This document shows, piece by piece, positions 9,957 to 18,281 of a stretch of DNA of 64,000 bases. Below the pieces are notes generated by a model, which was not told where the DNA came from, ran no database searches, and worked only from the letters and a program-made list of their open reading frames with translations. Both the position numbers and the translations under genes were made by a program. The stretch comes from JBBATK01 sp044224515 (GTDB lineage Bacteria > Bacteroidota > Ignavibacteria > Kapaibacteriales > NICIL-2): assembly GCA_044224515.1 (NCBI GenBank), contig JBGAKH010000002.1, positions 62,001 through 126,000 on the forward strand. Reading direction: 5' to 3'. How positions within the stretch are numbered: the stretch's first letter is position 1; each line of letters starts with the position of its first letter.

Positions 9957-10928
9957 CTACTCATACCACTGCAACGCTTGCTGAAGACGTGTACGCACAG
10001 CGTCGACCAACTTCGGAGGACTCTGCACTTTCATTACAGCGCTCCAGCCGACAATCCAGGTAATGAGGTCCGGACTCAGTGGAGCTTTGAGCTCGAGAAC
10101 ACAATCACCGTTCTTTCGACGTGTAATGTTTTGTGTAGGATGCCAACTACGATGCTCAAAAAACTCAGCCATTTCTGCTTTGATATACAACTTGATTTTT
10201 TGTGGTTCGCCATGGTAGACGCCAAAGCGGTGCGTCAGAAATCTCTCTTCATCGAACGTATGTTCAGCATAACTACCGGTACTGTCTGTAATGTTCTCAA
10301 TCTTACGCAGTGCTAGCGCCATGTAGTCATTGTATTTCGGATAGTACGAGGCTACGTAGAGCTCACCGTTGAAACTAAAAATGCGACACAATAACAGGTC
10401 AAAACTCTTTTTCTGACCAAGGTTATTGGTGTAGGTCAGATTGACGTAGTGTCCGTCGCGAATACACCCGATCACCTTCTCGATCATCTGCGAGTCCGTC
10501 GGATAGACATAACGTCCAAAACTGTGCTCCAGCGACATCGATACCACGGTGCCTCCGGCGCTGTGTTCGAGTTTGTTTAACAAACTCTTGGTGTGCTGCT
10601 CCACCGATGTTCCGGCAAATTGGTGTAGATAACTTTTCAAGATGTACAAGGAAAGCAATTCACTTCCCTTGTAGGTTAAGGGCAGAATGTTGCGATGCGA
10701 GTCTCGCAAAGTCCACAAATAGGTGCGTCCGTCTTCTTCGTGCTCAACGACATCGCAGGCCTCCAAGGTCTGCAAATCCCTTTGAATCTGACGCAACTCG
10801 GGAGAACCATAGTCTTCCTCAGACACGATTTGTTCGTAAATCTCCTTGGTCGTGCGAGCTCCCGGGACACTCAATAGTGTCATAATGCGCAGGACCCTTC
10901 TGACCATCGTAGAACTATTCTCCGGCAT
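9957..10928 (-). CDS. WYL-domain transcriptional regulator with N-terminal HTH
   Basis: A 323-residue protein. ATG 10928 is chosen because AGAGGA lies five bases before it; the TTG at 10943 covers that site. Residues about 5-85 form a DeoR-like winged helix (VRRVLRIMTLLSVPGARTTK, then LRQIQRDLQTLEACDVVEHE). From about residue 130 there is a WYL-type domain (CIRDGHYVNLTYTNNLGQKK, LLLCRIFSFNGELYVASYYP) and then a WCX-like C-terminal part (IKLYIKAEMAEFFEHRSWHP). Proteins of this family bind DNA and sense nucleotide-type or single-stranded nucleic acid ligands, and many control defence or DNA-damage genes. It lies 48 bases downstream of, and in the same direction as, the unknown protein at 10977-11630, so the two probably form an operon. 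Confidence 0.88.
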   Translation of the reverse strand: MPENSSTMVRRVLRIMTLLSVPGARTTKEIYEQIVSEEDYGSPELRQIQRDLQTLEACDVVEHEEDGRTYLWTLRDSHRNILPLTYKGSELLSLYILKSYLHQFAGTSVEQHTKSLLNKLEHSAGGTVVSMSLEHSFGRYVYPTDSQMIEKVIGCIRDGHYVNLTYTNNLGQKKSFDLLLCRIFSFNGELYVASYYPKYNDYMALALRKIENITDSTGSYAEHTFDEERFLTHRFGVYHGEPQKIKLYIKAEMAEFFEHRSWHPTQNITRRKNGDCVLELKAPLSPDLITWIVGWSAVMKVQSPPKLVDAVRTRLQQALQWYE

Positions 10929-10976
10929 AGCTTCCTCTTTCAACGCTATTGATGTACGACGATTTTACGCTGCAAA

Positions 10977-11630
10977 CTACTCTTCAGGTAGAAATGCGTA
11001 GGAAAAACGTAAGTGCGTGCTGCCAATTCGTAGTTGAGGACGATAACAAACCTTTTGCAATGGGCGACCGGGAGCGGAATAGAGGCGATAGAGTCCTTTG
11101 CGTTCCAGCACATAGGAACCGGGCTGCATTCTCTGTAAATCAACCAAGCACTCAAGTGCTTCTTCCTCAGACATCGCTCTGGGAAGTGGGATGCAACACA
11201 TGAGACCATTCTGATTCCGATACCACACTTCATGGTACTCAGCTTTCTCCTCACATAAGCGATCAAAATGCTCCGCATCGCACTCCACCGCAAGCCTTAG
11301 ATCATCGATATTGATCCCGAGAATACCCAACCATCGACGGTCCATCGGACGTCGCAAATTCGGGAAGTCTAGAAACTCATGCGTAAAACTGGCTAGATCC
11401 TGTCCGTGCAGTTGCTCCGCAAGATCCCGCACTTTGGTTCTTGCCTGCATTTTCAACTTTGACTGTTGTAGCAAACTTCTTGTAATGGAATATCGGTCCA
11501 TTGCGCCTTCAGTATTCATCGTTGGGTGTGGATGGAGTGAGCTTAACAAATACTGCGTGAATTCTTCGCTGCTCATCGTTTGTAGACTATTGAGCGTTAC
11601 CGTTCCAAGTTGAATTGTCTGTGTGTTCAT
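10977..11630 (-). CDS. Hypothetical protein co-transcribed with a WYL regulator
   Basis: A 217-residue soluble protein with ATG at 11630. I do not recognise a family. It has no signal peptide or membrane helix. It is Leu-, Arg- and Glu-rich, mostly helical in the first 120 residues (RSLLQQSKLKMQARTKVRDL, LAVECDAEHFDRLCEEKAEY) and more strand-like towards the end (GLMCCIPLPR, YVLERKGLYRLYSAPGR, LRFSYAFLPEE). Its only context is the WYL regulator directly downstream. WYL partners are often defence or stress components, but nothing in this sequence itself supports a specific role. Confidence 0.65.
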   Translation of the reverse strand: MNTQTIQLGTVTLNSLQTMSSEEFTQYLLSSLHPHPTMNTEGAMDRYSITRSLLQQSKLKMQARTKVRDLAEQLHGQDLASFTHEFLDFPNLRRPMDRRWLGILGINIDDLRLAVECDAEHFDRLCEEKAEYHEVWYRNQNGLMCCIPLPRAMSEEEALECLVDLQRMQPGSYVLERKGLYRLYSAPGRPLQKVCYRPQLRIGSTHLRFSYAFLPEE

Positions 11631-11736
11631 TTATGTTGATATGTGTGTGTTGAACAAAAGGATTAAACTGAAGAGCGTCTAACACTGTGCAGTATTCTAT
11701 AGTACTGCACTCTATTACAGGGGACTTTGTTGTGCG

Positions 11737-11886
11737 CTATTGCAAGATGAGAGCACACATACTTTGAACGTCGGCTCGCTGTGTGAATGCATGAAATTGT
11801 TGAATGAACGAGTCTCTCCAAACGACGAATGGAAGACTGATAATGAGCGTAAGCCATAGTGCTCGAACAATGCGATATGCTGTCAT
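11737..11886 (-). CDS. Possible 49-residue small membrane protein
   Basis: This frame has an ATG at 11886 preceded by GGGAG at a spacing of six bases, one of the better ribosome binding sites outside the che region. It encodes MTAYRIVRALWLTLIISLPF, then VVWRDSFIQQFHAF, and ends in CALILQ. Residues 8-23 form a single hydrophobic segment preceded by positive charges, typical of a small inner-membrane or secreted peptide. No family can be assigned from so short a sequence. It could be spurious, but the start context and hydrophobic profile favour a real gene. Confidence 0.4.
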   Translation of the reverse strand: MTAYRIVRALWLTLIISLPFVVWRDSFIQQFHAFTQRADVQSMCALILQ

Positions 11887-12510
11887 AATTACTCCCGGTA
11901 TTTGTTGAATGAGCCCTGAACCAGCGGTCAGTACTCATAAGATAAAAGTGGTTTGTGGCGTCGCTGTTGGCGACATACAAAGCTCCTGAGCAATGCGTCG
12001 CTATTTGTCGCATAGAGTGACGAGGATACATCCTCGCGGAAACATCGCATCGGGATAGCGCGGTAGATCTTAAATCTCAACGATAAATCAGGAATAAATC
12101 CGCTGTATGTATTGCGCGTTATTGTTAATTATCTATTTTGAACACAGAGTTGTGATGCAAGCGGATGAGAATGTGGTGACATGTATTCTTTCTCTGTTTC
12201 GTTCTTTACTCACTCAAAGAACCACGCTCGAACCTAAAGGCGAAGCAGTCTGAACCTGTCGCAGAGTGCTACTCGCTCATGTCATGGAGTTTATTGGTAC
12301 ATACGGTTGTAGAGGGTAGCACGCGAGTCAATGAGAGTAGAGTCTGCAACGCACGTTAAGGCACTCTATGCTTCATGGCCTAGTTCCGGACATCTCGCTC
12401 GTCGGCGGCGCGCCTGCGCGACGCATAAACAAGAGACATCTCTGAGTTAGCAACACCCTTGCAGTTACTCAATTCGTAGCAAGAAATAGCCACACATTTT
12501 TTCGTTTGCA
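11887..12510. other. Intergenic stretch, no gene seen
   Basis: About 620 bases between divergent genes. A 122-codon minus-strand frame overlaps it (11663-12031) but lacks protein-like composition and is in conflict with the small ORF at 11737-11886. The stretch should hold the promoters for both directions. I see no clear hairpin terminator or repeat. Confidence 0.4.
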
Positions 12511-13419
12511 ATGATCAAGGCCCGCAGAGTCGAATCCGGCAGAGCCCCTAAGCTTCGCGCCGGCGACGTCGTTTCGTTCTCAACTACCCCCGGAAACTCC
12601 AATCACCTTGGATATCGCGTACTCAGCACCGCGTTGCAGTTGTCGAAGTACCAGGCCATGATCGAACTACTCGGTCTGCAAACCAACGTGGTACCCTTCG
12701 TCATTAATGCAGCACCGGCACCCATGGGGTCAATTCCCTTTGCTGTTTCCGTCGATAGCTATCTCAATCTGGATGTCATCATCCATGCATTGCGACTCTG
12801 TGCGGCAAAAACAGGGGTGGCGATCATTGTGTGTCATCCTCTTTTTGCCTTACACATTGCAACCAGTTGCAAGCGGCTCAACATGGAGCTACCAATTTCA
12901 CTCAGCTTTATCCTTGGAGGTTATTATTGTCCGGTCTCCGCGGAACGCTACCTCCTGAACACCGTGCGTTCTTGCTCAAGTGCCTGTTCCGTGTTGCACA
13001 GTTATGGTATAGCGGACGTCGATGCCGCTATTCTGGTTGGTAAGCGCGGACAAAACGACTGCATATCGTATAAAGTTGTCTCGAACGCCTGCACTGTTCA
13101 AGCCGTTGAGGGCTTCTTAACCATTGAAACGGAGCACGGGCGCTTTGTTCCGGGTGATAAGGCGCAGCAGCACGAAGGACAATGGCTTATCGATCCGGAT
13201 GAACGACGTCTTTCAAGTGCCGTACGCGAAGACCTGGAGTCGTGGACCGACACTGAATGGTCACGTCGCACAGGATATGTATACTCCCGCTCCGATGGAT
13301 CTATTGCACAGCTACGTAAGGGTTTACAACGTGATAGTCCGGGAGAAATGGATTACTATGACTTCGCACGGTGGACGGATATGAATTGGTTGCACAAACC
13401 GGATTGGCGTATTCTGTAG
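12511..13419 (+). CDS. Divergent adenylate-forming-enzyme-like protein (ANL/PaaK-like), function unknown
   Basis: A 302-residue protein without signal peptide, starting at ATG 12511 and ending with TAG at 13417-13419. The spacing of several motifs recalls the N-terminal half of AMP-dependent ligases such as phenylacetate-CoA ligase. A substrate-binding stretch IIVCHPLFALHIATSCKRL is followed by a glycine turn LSFILGGYYCPVSAERYLL, then VLHSYGIADVDAAILVGK (compare the YGxTE motif) and GRFVPGDKAQQHEGQWLI (compare the TGD motif). The key Glu of the YGxTE motif, the P-loop threonines and the C-terminal lysine domain are not evident, so it may be catalytically altered or dead. The Trp-rich tail (ARWTDMNWLHKPDWRIL) is unusual. 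The assignment is by motif resemblance only. Confidence 0.5.
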   Translation: MIKARRVESGRAPKLRAGDVVSFSTTPGNSNHLGYRVLSTALQLSKYQAMIELLGLQTNVVPFVINAAPAPMGSIPFAVSVDSYLNLDVIIHALRLCAAKTGVAIIVCHPLFALHIATSCKRLNMELPISLSFILGGYYCPVSAERYLLNTVRSCSSACSVLHSYGIADVDAAILVGKRGQNDCISYKVVSNACTVQAVEGFLTIETEHGRFVPGDKAQQHEGQWLIDPDERRLSSAVREDLESWTDTEWSRRTGYVYSRSDGSIAQLRKGLQRDSPGEMDYYDFARWTDMNWLHKPDWRIL

Positions 13420-13941
13420 TTCTCTAACCGGAAGTCGCGGCTGAGCTCAGAATTTTCCTGTGCAACGATTTACGTCTTAAATCAGGCGCAAGAAGTGGTT
13501 GGCTATGGTTTCAGCGACCACAAAGGACACTTCGACATTCGCAATTTACCCGAAGGAAACCTACATGTGCTCGTGGTAAAATTCGGTTTTGACACGCAGA
13601 GCGCAACCATTCAGCTCAACTTGAAGTCATCTCCTGTCGTCTTCGGTGGTTTTACTTTTGGAGGCATTGTCAGTGTGCCCGAGGATAAATCCAAACAACA
13701 CCCAATGCTGCTTAGTCCCCAACCCTGCTCCGACCATGTCAGCATCACGGTTGAGGCTTCCGAGCTTACGCGACACTGCGTCCTGCGCAACCTCATCGGA
13801 CAAGTCGTCGATTGTTTCAGCATCCTTCCCGGCGAAACTCGTATTCAACGGTCCGTCAGCGATTTTCCGAGTGGATTCTACATTCTGGAATGTGGTAATG
13901 GTAGCGGACGTTCCGCTATAGAACTCCGCGTGCAGCACTAA
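13420..13941 (+). pseudogene. N-terminally truncated remnant of a T9SS-secreted protein (carboxypeptidase-regulatory-like domain plus sorting domain)
   Basis: The frame is open from directly after the TAG of the preceding gene and stays in the same frame as that gene to 13941. From about 13459 it reads as the middle of a carboxypeptidase regulatory-like domain: ATIYVLNQAQEVVGYGFSD, then GHFDIRNLPEGNLHVLVVKF. The last 80 residues form a T9SS sorting domain: LLSPQPCSDHVSITVEA, CVLRNLIGQVVDCFSILPGE and FPSGFYILECGNGSGR. There is no signal peptide and no ATG near the beginning; the earliest usable start is GTG 13495, inside the domain. A T9SS cargo cannot be exported without a signal peptide, so I read this as the surviving 3' end of a deleted gene. 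A rare readthrough product of the upstream gene is a less likely alternative. Confidence 0.7.
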
Positions 13942-14041
13942 GCGACAGCTCGCTTAGACTATGACGTCGGCAATTCATGAATTTTGTACACTATCCGGAC
14001 CTATTCTATACGCGAGTGTACGTTCGAAAGATCTAATTTCT

Positions 14042-14097
14042 ACGTTCTCAGGACGTTCCGAGCGTTCGACACGTTTTGTACGTTCCGGACATTCACT
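14042..14097. repeat. Degenerate 9-bp tandem repeat around ACGTTC
   Basis: ACGTTC-like hexamers begin at 14042, 14053, 14062, 14071, 14080 and 14089, that is with steps of 11, 9, 9, 9 and 9 bases (units ACGTTCCGA, GCGTTCGAC, ACGTTTTGT, ACGTTCCGG, ACATTCACT). One more lies at 14020. The block ends about 40 bases before the ATG of the thioredoxin-like gene, so it may be an operator array or simply a slippage-derived repeat. Confidence 0.65.
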
Positions 14098-14135
14098 ATA
14101 GACAGCACATTCAGCACTATCCACTCGTTTATCTT

Positions 14136-14921
14136 ATGAGAATAGCAGTACTCCTCTTCGTATCACTTGTGTTTTGCTCCACCGTTCTCAGCGCGCAATT
14201 CAAAACTGCACGTAATGTAGATCGCAACGACTGTAACGGTCAAGCGCACAACTTCTACACAGAGTTAGATAGCGGAGACGTACTCATCTTGGAATACATC
14301 ATGACGTGCTCTGCATGTAGCAACGCAGAACACAAAGTAGAGAGTATGCTTAAGTGGATCGACAAGCAACATCCCGGGCGCATTCGTTTTTACCAGTTTG
14401 CCTACACGAACTCCTATGGCTGCGACGAAATGAAGCAGTTTGTCCTGGAGAACACCATGAAGACCATACCTTTTGATTCCGGTGCCTCGGATGTGGCATA
14501 TTATGGTGGGTTTGGTATGCCGACCTTTGTGATCCTAGCCGGCAAAGATCATCGTGTATTGTATACTGGTATCGGCTTCTCGACATCGGACACGAGTGAT
14601 ATGTCCTCAGCTTTGCAAGAGTACTTTCTGACTTCTTCGGTAGAGAGCTCAGCGGAGAAGTCACTAACTCTGCTGCCAAATCCGAACACGGGTCGCATGA
14701 CTATTCAGTCTCCCTTTGCACCCGATGATCGTGTCTCCTACAGAATTCTGAACAACAATGGCGTGGAGATCGGTCCTTGGTGCGAAACCTCAGCCATGAG
14801 TTCTTCTGTGCACATTGATGTACGCGATCGGGACTTGGGCTGCGGTGTCTACACCGTTCAACTGCGCTCTTTAACGAATCCGCAGCAGCTCTACACAACT
14901 CGTTTTGTGTTGTCGTTCTAA
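14136..14921 (+). CDS. Secreted thioredoxin-like protein with T9SS sorting domain
   Basis: The ATG at 14136 gives a 261-residue protein with a clean signal peptide (MRIAVLLFVSLVFCSTVLSA then Q). Residues about 35-170 look like a thioredoxin-like fold: LILEYIMTCSACSNAEHKVE contains a CSAC pair where thioredoxins have CxxC, and GFGMPTFVILAGKDHRVLYT has the cis-proline strand. The final 75 residues (LTLLPNPNTGRMTIQSPF, then GCGVYTVQLRSLTN) are a T9SS type A sorting domain. It is therefore predicted to act outside the cell or on its surface as a thiol-disulfide or metal-binding protein. The multicopper oxidase gene starts 112 bases downstream in the same direction, suggesting a shared redox or copper role. 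Confidence 0.8.
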   Translation: MRIAVLLFVSLVFCSTVLSAQFKTARNVDRNDCNGQAHNFYTELDSGDVLILEYIMTCSACSNAEHKVESMLKWIDKQHPGRIRFYQFAYTNSYGCDEMKQFVLENTMKTIPFDSGASDVAYYGGFGMPTFVILAGKDHRVLYTGIGFSTSDTSDMSSALQEYFLTSSVESSAEKSLTLLPNPNTGRMTIQSPFAPDDRVSYRILNNNGVEIGPWCETSAMSSSVHIDVRDRDLGCGVYTVQLRSLTNPQQLYTTRFVLSF

Positions 14922-15033
14922 AGCTCTACTTAACAGTCTCAACCACAGTGCTACGCTATCGCTTCCTCAACAGGAGTGACGTGCATTGCCGTTGTTACAA
15001 CGCGTTTTCCTACGTCTTCTTCCCTGTTCCGCA

Positions 15034-16764
15034 ATGAATATTATTCGCTCTTTCTTTGGCTGTGTACTTCTCGCAACAGCGCTTGCACCAAGCACCATCG
15101 GCCGTGCACAAAATCCGTTGTTCATTCCGCCTGCATTGAGTGGAACGGACTTCAATTTGACCGTTCAAGAGGGAACCAAAGAGCTTGTGCCGGGAAAACA
15201 AACTCCGACCTACGGCGTAAATGGAGACTTTTTGGCTCCGACACTCATCATGCAAGGTGGAGACTCCGTTTCGATCGTCGTACAGAATCAGCTAGCCACG
15301 TCGACCACAATGCACTGGCATGGACTACACGTACCTGCCAAGTATGACGGCGGACCACACCAGACCATAGGAGCCGGAAAGAGTTGGAATCCTCGCTTCC
15401 GCATGCTCAACAGTGCCGGCACTTATTGGTATCATCCTCATGGTGAAGGAAAGACTGAGTACCAAGTGGCTCGCGGCATAGCGGGTATGATTATCGTGCA
15501 TGACAAAGAAGAGCAGAGCTTGGATTTGCCGCGCAGCTATGGAGTCGACGACTTTCCTGTGATCATTCAAACCAAAGCCTTCGACGAGCTGTATCAGTTT
15601 TCGATTGCGACGGAAATGGACACGTTGTGTTTGGTAAACGGCACTGTTAACCCTGTACTCAAAGCTCCTGCGCAAGTGATTAGACTTCGTCTTCTCAACG
15701 GCTCTTCGATGCGCAGCTACTACCTCGGTCTCTCAAACAATAAGAACGTTCACCTGATTGCAACCGATGGTGGTCTGATTCGTCAATCGTTATCGCTCAA
15801 GCGTTTACGCCTATCTCCCGGCGAACGTGCAGAGATTTTGATAGACTTACAATCGATGCAAGGCCAGCAAATCAATCTGAGGAACTATGGCAGTGAATTG
15901 ACAGACGGAATTTATGGAGCTGCACACGTTGGGAATGGAATGGCGGTCATTCACGACTATGCTGCGAACAAGCTGAATGGTGCTGACTATGACCTCTTGA
16001 AATTAGATGTGGTTGCCCCGAGCGCAAATCCTGTTACAAGCATAGCACAACAACTTGTCTCTTACACTTCGCTGACGGAATCTCAAGCTACGGTCCACCG
16101 AAGCATCGAGCTCGCACCTGAGAGTATGAGCATGGAGAAAATGGTTATGGGTCCCTTCGTAATGAACGGCAAGCACTTTTCGATGGATGAAGTCAACGAA
16201 CGGGTACACAAAGACGCTATCGAGGTTTGGACTCTTAAGAACTCCACCATGATCGCCCATCCATTTCATATCCATGACGTACAATTTGAAGTCCTGGATG
16301 TCAATGGAGGAGCTGTACCTGATTTCAATCGCGGCAAGAAGGATGTTGTTCTCGTCATGCCACAGCAAAGTCTGCGCTTTATCACACAGTTCTCAGACTT
16401 CGCAGACAGCACAGTACCCTACATGTACCACTGTCACATGCTCCACCACGAAGATGACGGCATGATGGGATCCTTCGTTGTTACAGAAGCTCCCACTTCC
16501 ATTGAGATTCCCATATCGACATCACTAAGCCTGTATCCACAGCCCGCCTCTGAGGCTGTCTCGGTTGTACTTGATGATAGTTACTCGGGCGAGGTAGAAG
16601 TGCTTCTTATCGATGAGCGAGGTGCTTCGACGAAAGTATTTGGCACAAGGGCGGACAACGGAATCGTTCGCTGCACGCTGCGCGGACTTAGCAATGGGGT
16701 CTACACCCTTCAACTGCGCTATGGATCGACGCTCTATCGATCGCTCTGTGTTGTCGCCTCATAG
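15034..16764 (+). CDS. T9SS-secreted multicopper oxidase
   Basis: A 576-residue protein starting at ATG 15034, which provides the signal peptide MNIIRSFFGCVLLATALAPS then TIGRAQ. An earlier TTG at 14986 is unlikely. It carries three cupredoxin domains and all four copper motifs: THWHG-type (TMHWHGLHV), YWYHPHGEG, HPFHIHDVQFEVLD and YMYHCHMLHHEDDGMM. The last contains the Cys-His type 1 site flanked by type 3 ligands. Methionines (SMSMEKMVMG) precede the third domain, as in copper-oxidising CueO-type enzymes. The end (LSLYPQPASEAVSVVL, LSNGVYTLQLRYGS) is a T9SS sorting domain. Likely activity is oxidation of cuprous ions or phenolics with oxygen at the cell surface; the substrate is not decided by sequence. 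Confidence 0.92.
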   Translation: MNIIRSFFGCVLLATALAPSTIGRAQNPLFIPPALSGTDFNLTVQEGTKELVPGKQTPTYGVNGDFLAPTLIMQGGDSVSIVVQNQLATSTTMHWHGLHVPAKYDGGPHQTIGAGKSWNPRFRMLNSAGTYWYHPHGEGKTEYQVARGIAGMIIVHDKEEQSLDLPRSYGVDDFPVIIQTKAFDELYQFSIATEMDTLCLVNGTVNPVLKAPAQVIRLRLLNGSSMRSYYLGLSNNKNVHLIATDGGLIRQSLSLKRLRLSPGERAEILIDLQSMQGQQINLRNYGSELTDGIYGAAHVGNGMAVIHDYAANKLNGADYDLLKLDVVAPSANPVTSIAQQLVSYTSLTESQATVHRSIELAPESMSMEKMVMGPFVMNGKHFSMDEVNERVHKDAIEVWTLKNSTMIAHPFHIHDVQFEVLDVNGGAVPDFNRGKKDVVLVMPQQSLRFITQFSDFADSTVPYMYHCHMLHHEDDGMMGSFVVTEAPTSIEIPISTSLSLYPQPASEAVSVVLDDSYSGEVEVLLIDERGASTKVFGTRADNGIVRCTLRGLSNGVYTLQLRYGSTLYRSLCVVAS

Positions 16765-16950
16765 CTTCATGCTTCTCCGGATCTAAAGAGACTTTAGTTT
16801 CACGGTCCTGATCTTACCTTCTAGAATTCGTACTCCTGCAGGGCGGAATAATTGTGGCAGGTATTACTTACAGACAAAGCGTAGTGAGCGATGAGCGCCA
16901 ACTCCACTAATTCTTTGAAGAAGCTGTTGCGCGTGTGAAACAGACGTGGC

Positions 16951-18270
16951 TTACTCTTCAGTGGCAGGTTCAATCTCGGATTCGCATCGCAGTGTGCATT
17001 GCACGAGCGTACCTTGAACATTGCTGCCGCTTGACACCAGAAGCTGAGCTTCGGTGATATCGCAAATGCGTTGAATAATGGCGAGACCTAATCCCATCCC
17101 CTGTTGTTCGTGCGTCTGACGGTCGAATTGCATATAGGCTTGAATAGCCTGAATTCGGTCTGCAGGCATGCCGCGTCCATGATCGTGAACCGTGAGTTCA
17201 TATTGTTCCCCACGCTTACGACCTCGCACGACAATATCCTGCCCGGGCTCCGAATACTTGATTGCGTTATCGAGCAATTCGTTAAGAACTGTTCTCAAGA
17301 GATCTTCGGGTATGTGAAGCGTAGCTTCATCAACGGAAGCACGAAGATCTTGAGTGCGCCCGGCGGCATCAACGCGGTAACGAGCAATACTCTCGATGAA
17401 GAGTTTCACCGACGTGGAGCGGGCTGCTCTGATTTTCGCAATCTCATCAGCTTGCGTTGCTGTGATAGACAAACGCGAATAGTTCTGATAGTTCTCGAAG
17501 AGTCTCTGAAGACGTTGTGCGGAGCTGTAGATATCCTGCAGCATCTCGTGTGCATCCTCACAATCGATATCCGCCAGGTGATCGCGCATGAAGGCCGACG
17601 ATCCAAGTATCGTATTGATGGGAGTACGTATCTCGTGGGGAATAGCTGTCGCAAGATTTACACGAAGCTCCTCCATCTGATTGAGCAGTTCTTTCTTTGT
17701 TTCGACCAGCTGCATCGTTCGCGTCGCTATGCGCTGCTGCAGCATGTCTTCCAGCTTAGCGTTGCGCTCGAGGACTTCAGCGTTTTCCAAGCTCTTCGCG
17801 AACATCTGAACGAAGTACGTATAGCACTTGACGTTTGCATTAGGAATCTCGCGTGGCGATAGGTCAGAGCTCACGATGAGGAGACCAATCACGCCTCGCA
17901 TCCCGATCATGGGTGCAACAAAGTAGTGTGGTTCGTCGACGCCGTCGTGATGAAACGATACGATCTGTCCGCCGGACAGAGCGGCGCCAATGCGACCATT
18001 CTCGACGAGCAGTGCGTAGACTCGTTCGGCTTCTGTAGACATGGACCTCGGGAGCGTCAAGCTGTGCTCGAAGTCGAAGGTGTCGGCATTCATGAGGAAG
18101 ACAGAGGCGAAGAAGGTGTCACGCAACTGAACGAATACCGACAAACCTTCATGCAGGATGTTCGCAACATGAGGATCTTTAGACACAGCATTGGTGAAGT
18201 CATCGATTAGTTGATACAACTGAATCGGAACTTCCGTTTCCTGTGCATGTATTGATTGGTCAGTACTCAT
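16951..18270 (-). CDS. GAF-domain sensor histidine kinase
   Basis: A 439-residue protein with no membrane helix. Residues about 15-160 form a GAF-like sensor (FASVFLMNADTFDF, HYFVAPMIGMRGVIGLLIVS). A short coiled coil follows (LEDMLQQRIATRTMQLVETK) and then the dimerisation domain, with the phospho-acceptor histidine in ATAIPHEIRTPINTILG (about residue 213). The ATPase domain has an N box LNELLDNAIKYSEPG, a G1 box HDHGRGMP and a G2 box GMGLGLAII. It lacks an attached receiver domain. It is the last gene of a three-gene operon (gap 11 bases to the HDOD gene), so its signal is probably coupled to the HDOD protein. No response regulator sits beside it; the che-operon receivers are possible partners, which is only inference. 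Confidence 0.9.
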   Translation of the reverse strand: MSTDQSIHAQETEVPIQLYQLIDDFTNAVSKDPHVANILHEGLSVFVQLRDTFFASVFLMNADTFDFEHSLTLPRSMSTEAERVYALLVENGRIGAALSGGQIVSFHHDGVDEPHYFVAPMIGMRGVIGLLIVSSDLSPREIPNANVKCYTYFVQMFAKSLENAEVLERNAKLEDMLQQRIATRTMQLVETKKELLNQMEELRVNLATAIPHEIRTPINTILGSSAFMRDHLADIDCEDAHEMLQDIYSSAQRLQRLFENYQNYSRLSITATQADEIAKIRAARSTSVKLFIESIARYRVDAAGRTQDLRASVDEATLHIPEDLLRTVLNELLDNAIKYSEPGQDIVVRGRKRGEQYELTVHDHGRGMPADRIQAIQAYMQFDRQTHEQQGMGLGLAIIQRICDITEAQLLVSSGSNVQGTLVQCTLRCESEIEPATEE

Positions 18271-18281
18271 TCGTTATTCGT

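Noticed and set aside
11663..12031. 122-codon minus-strand frame
   Set aside because: Composition is not protein-like (His/Ser/Arg-rich, no hydrophobic core), and it overlaps the better-supported 49-codon frame at 11737-11886.
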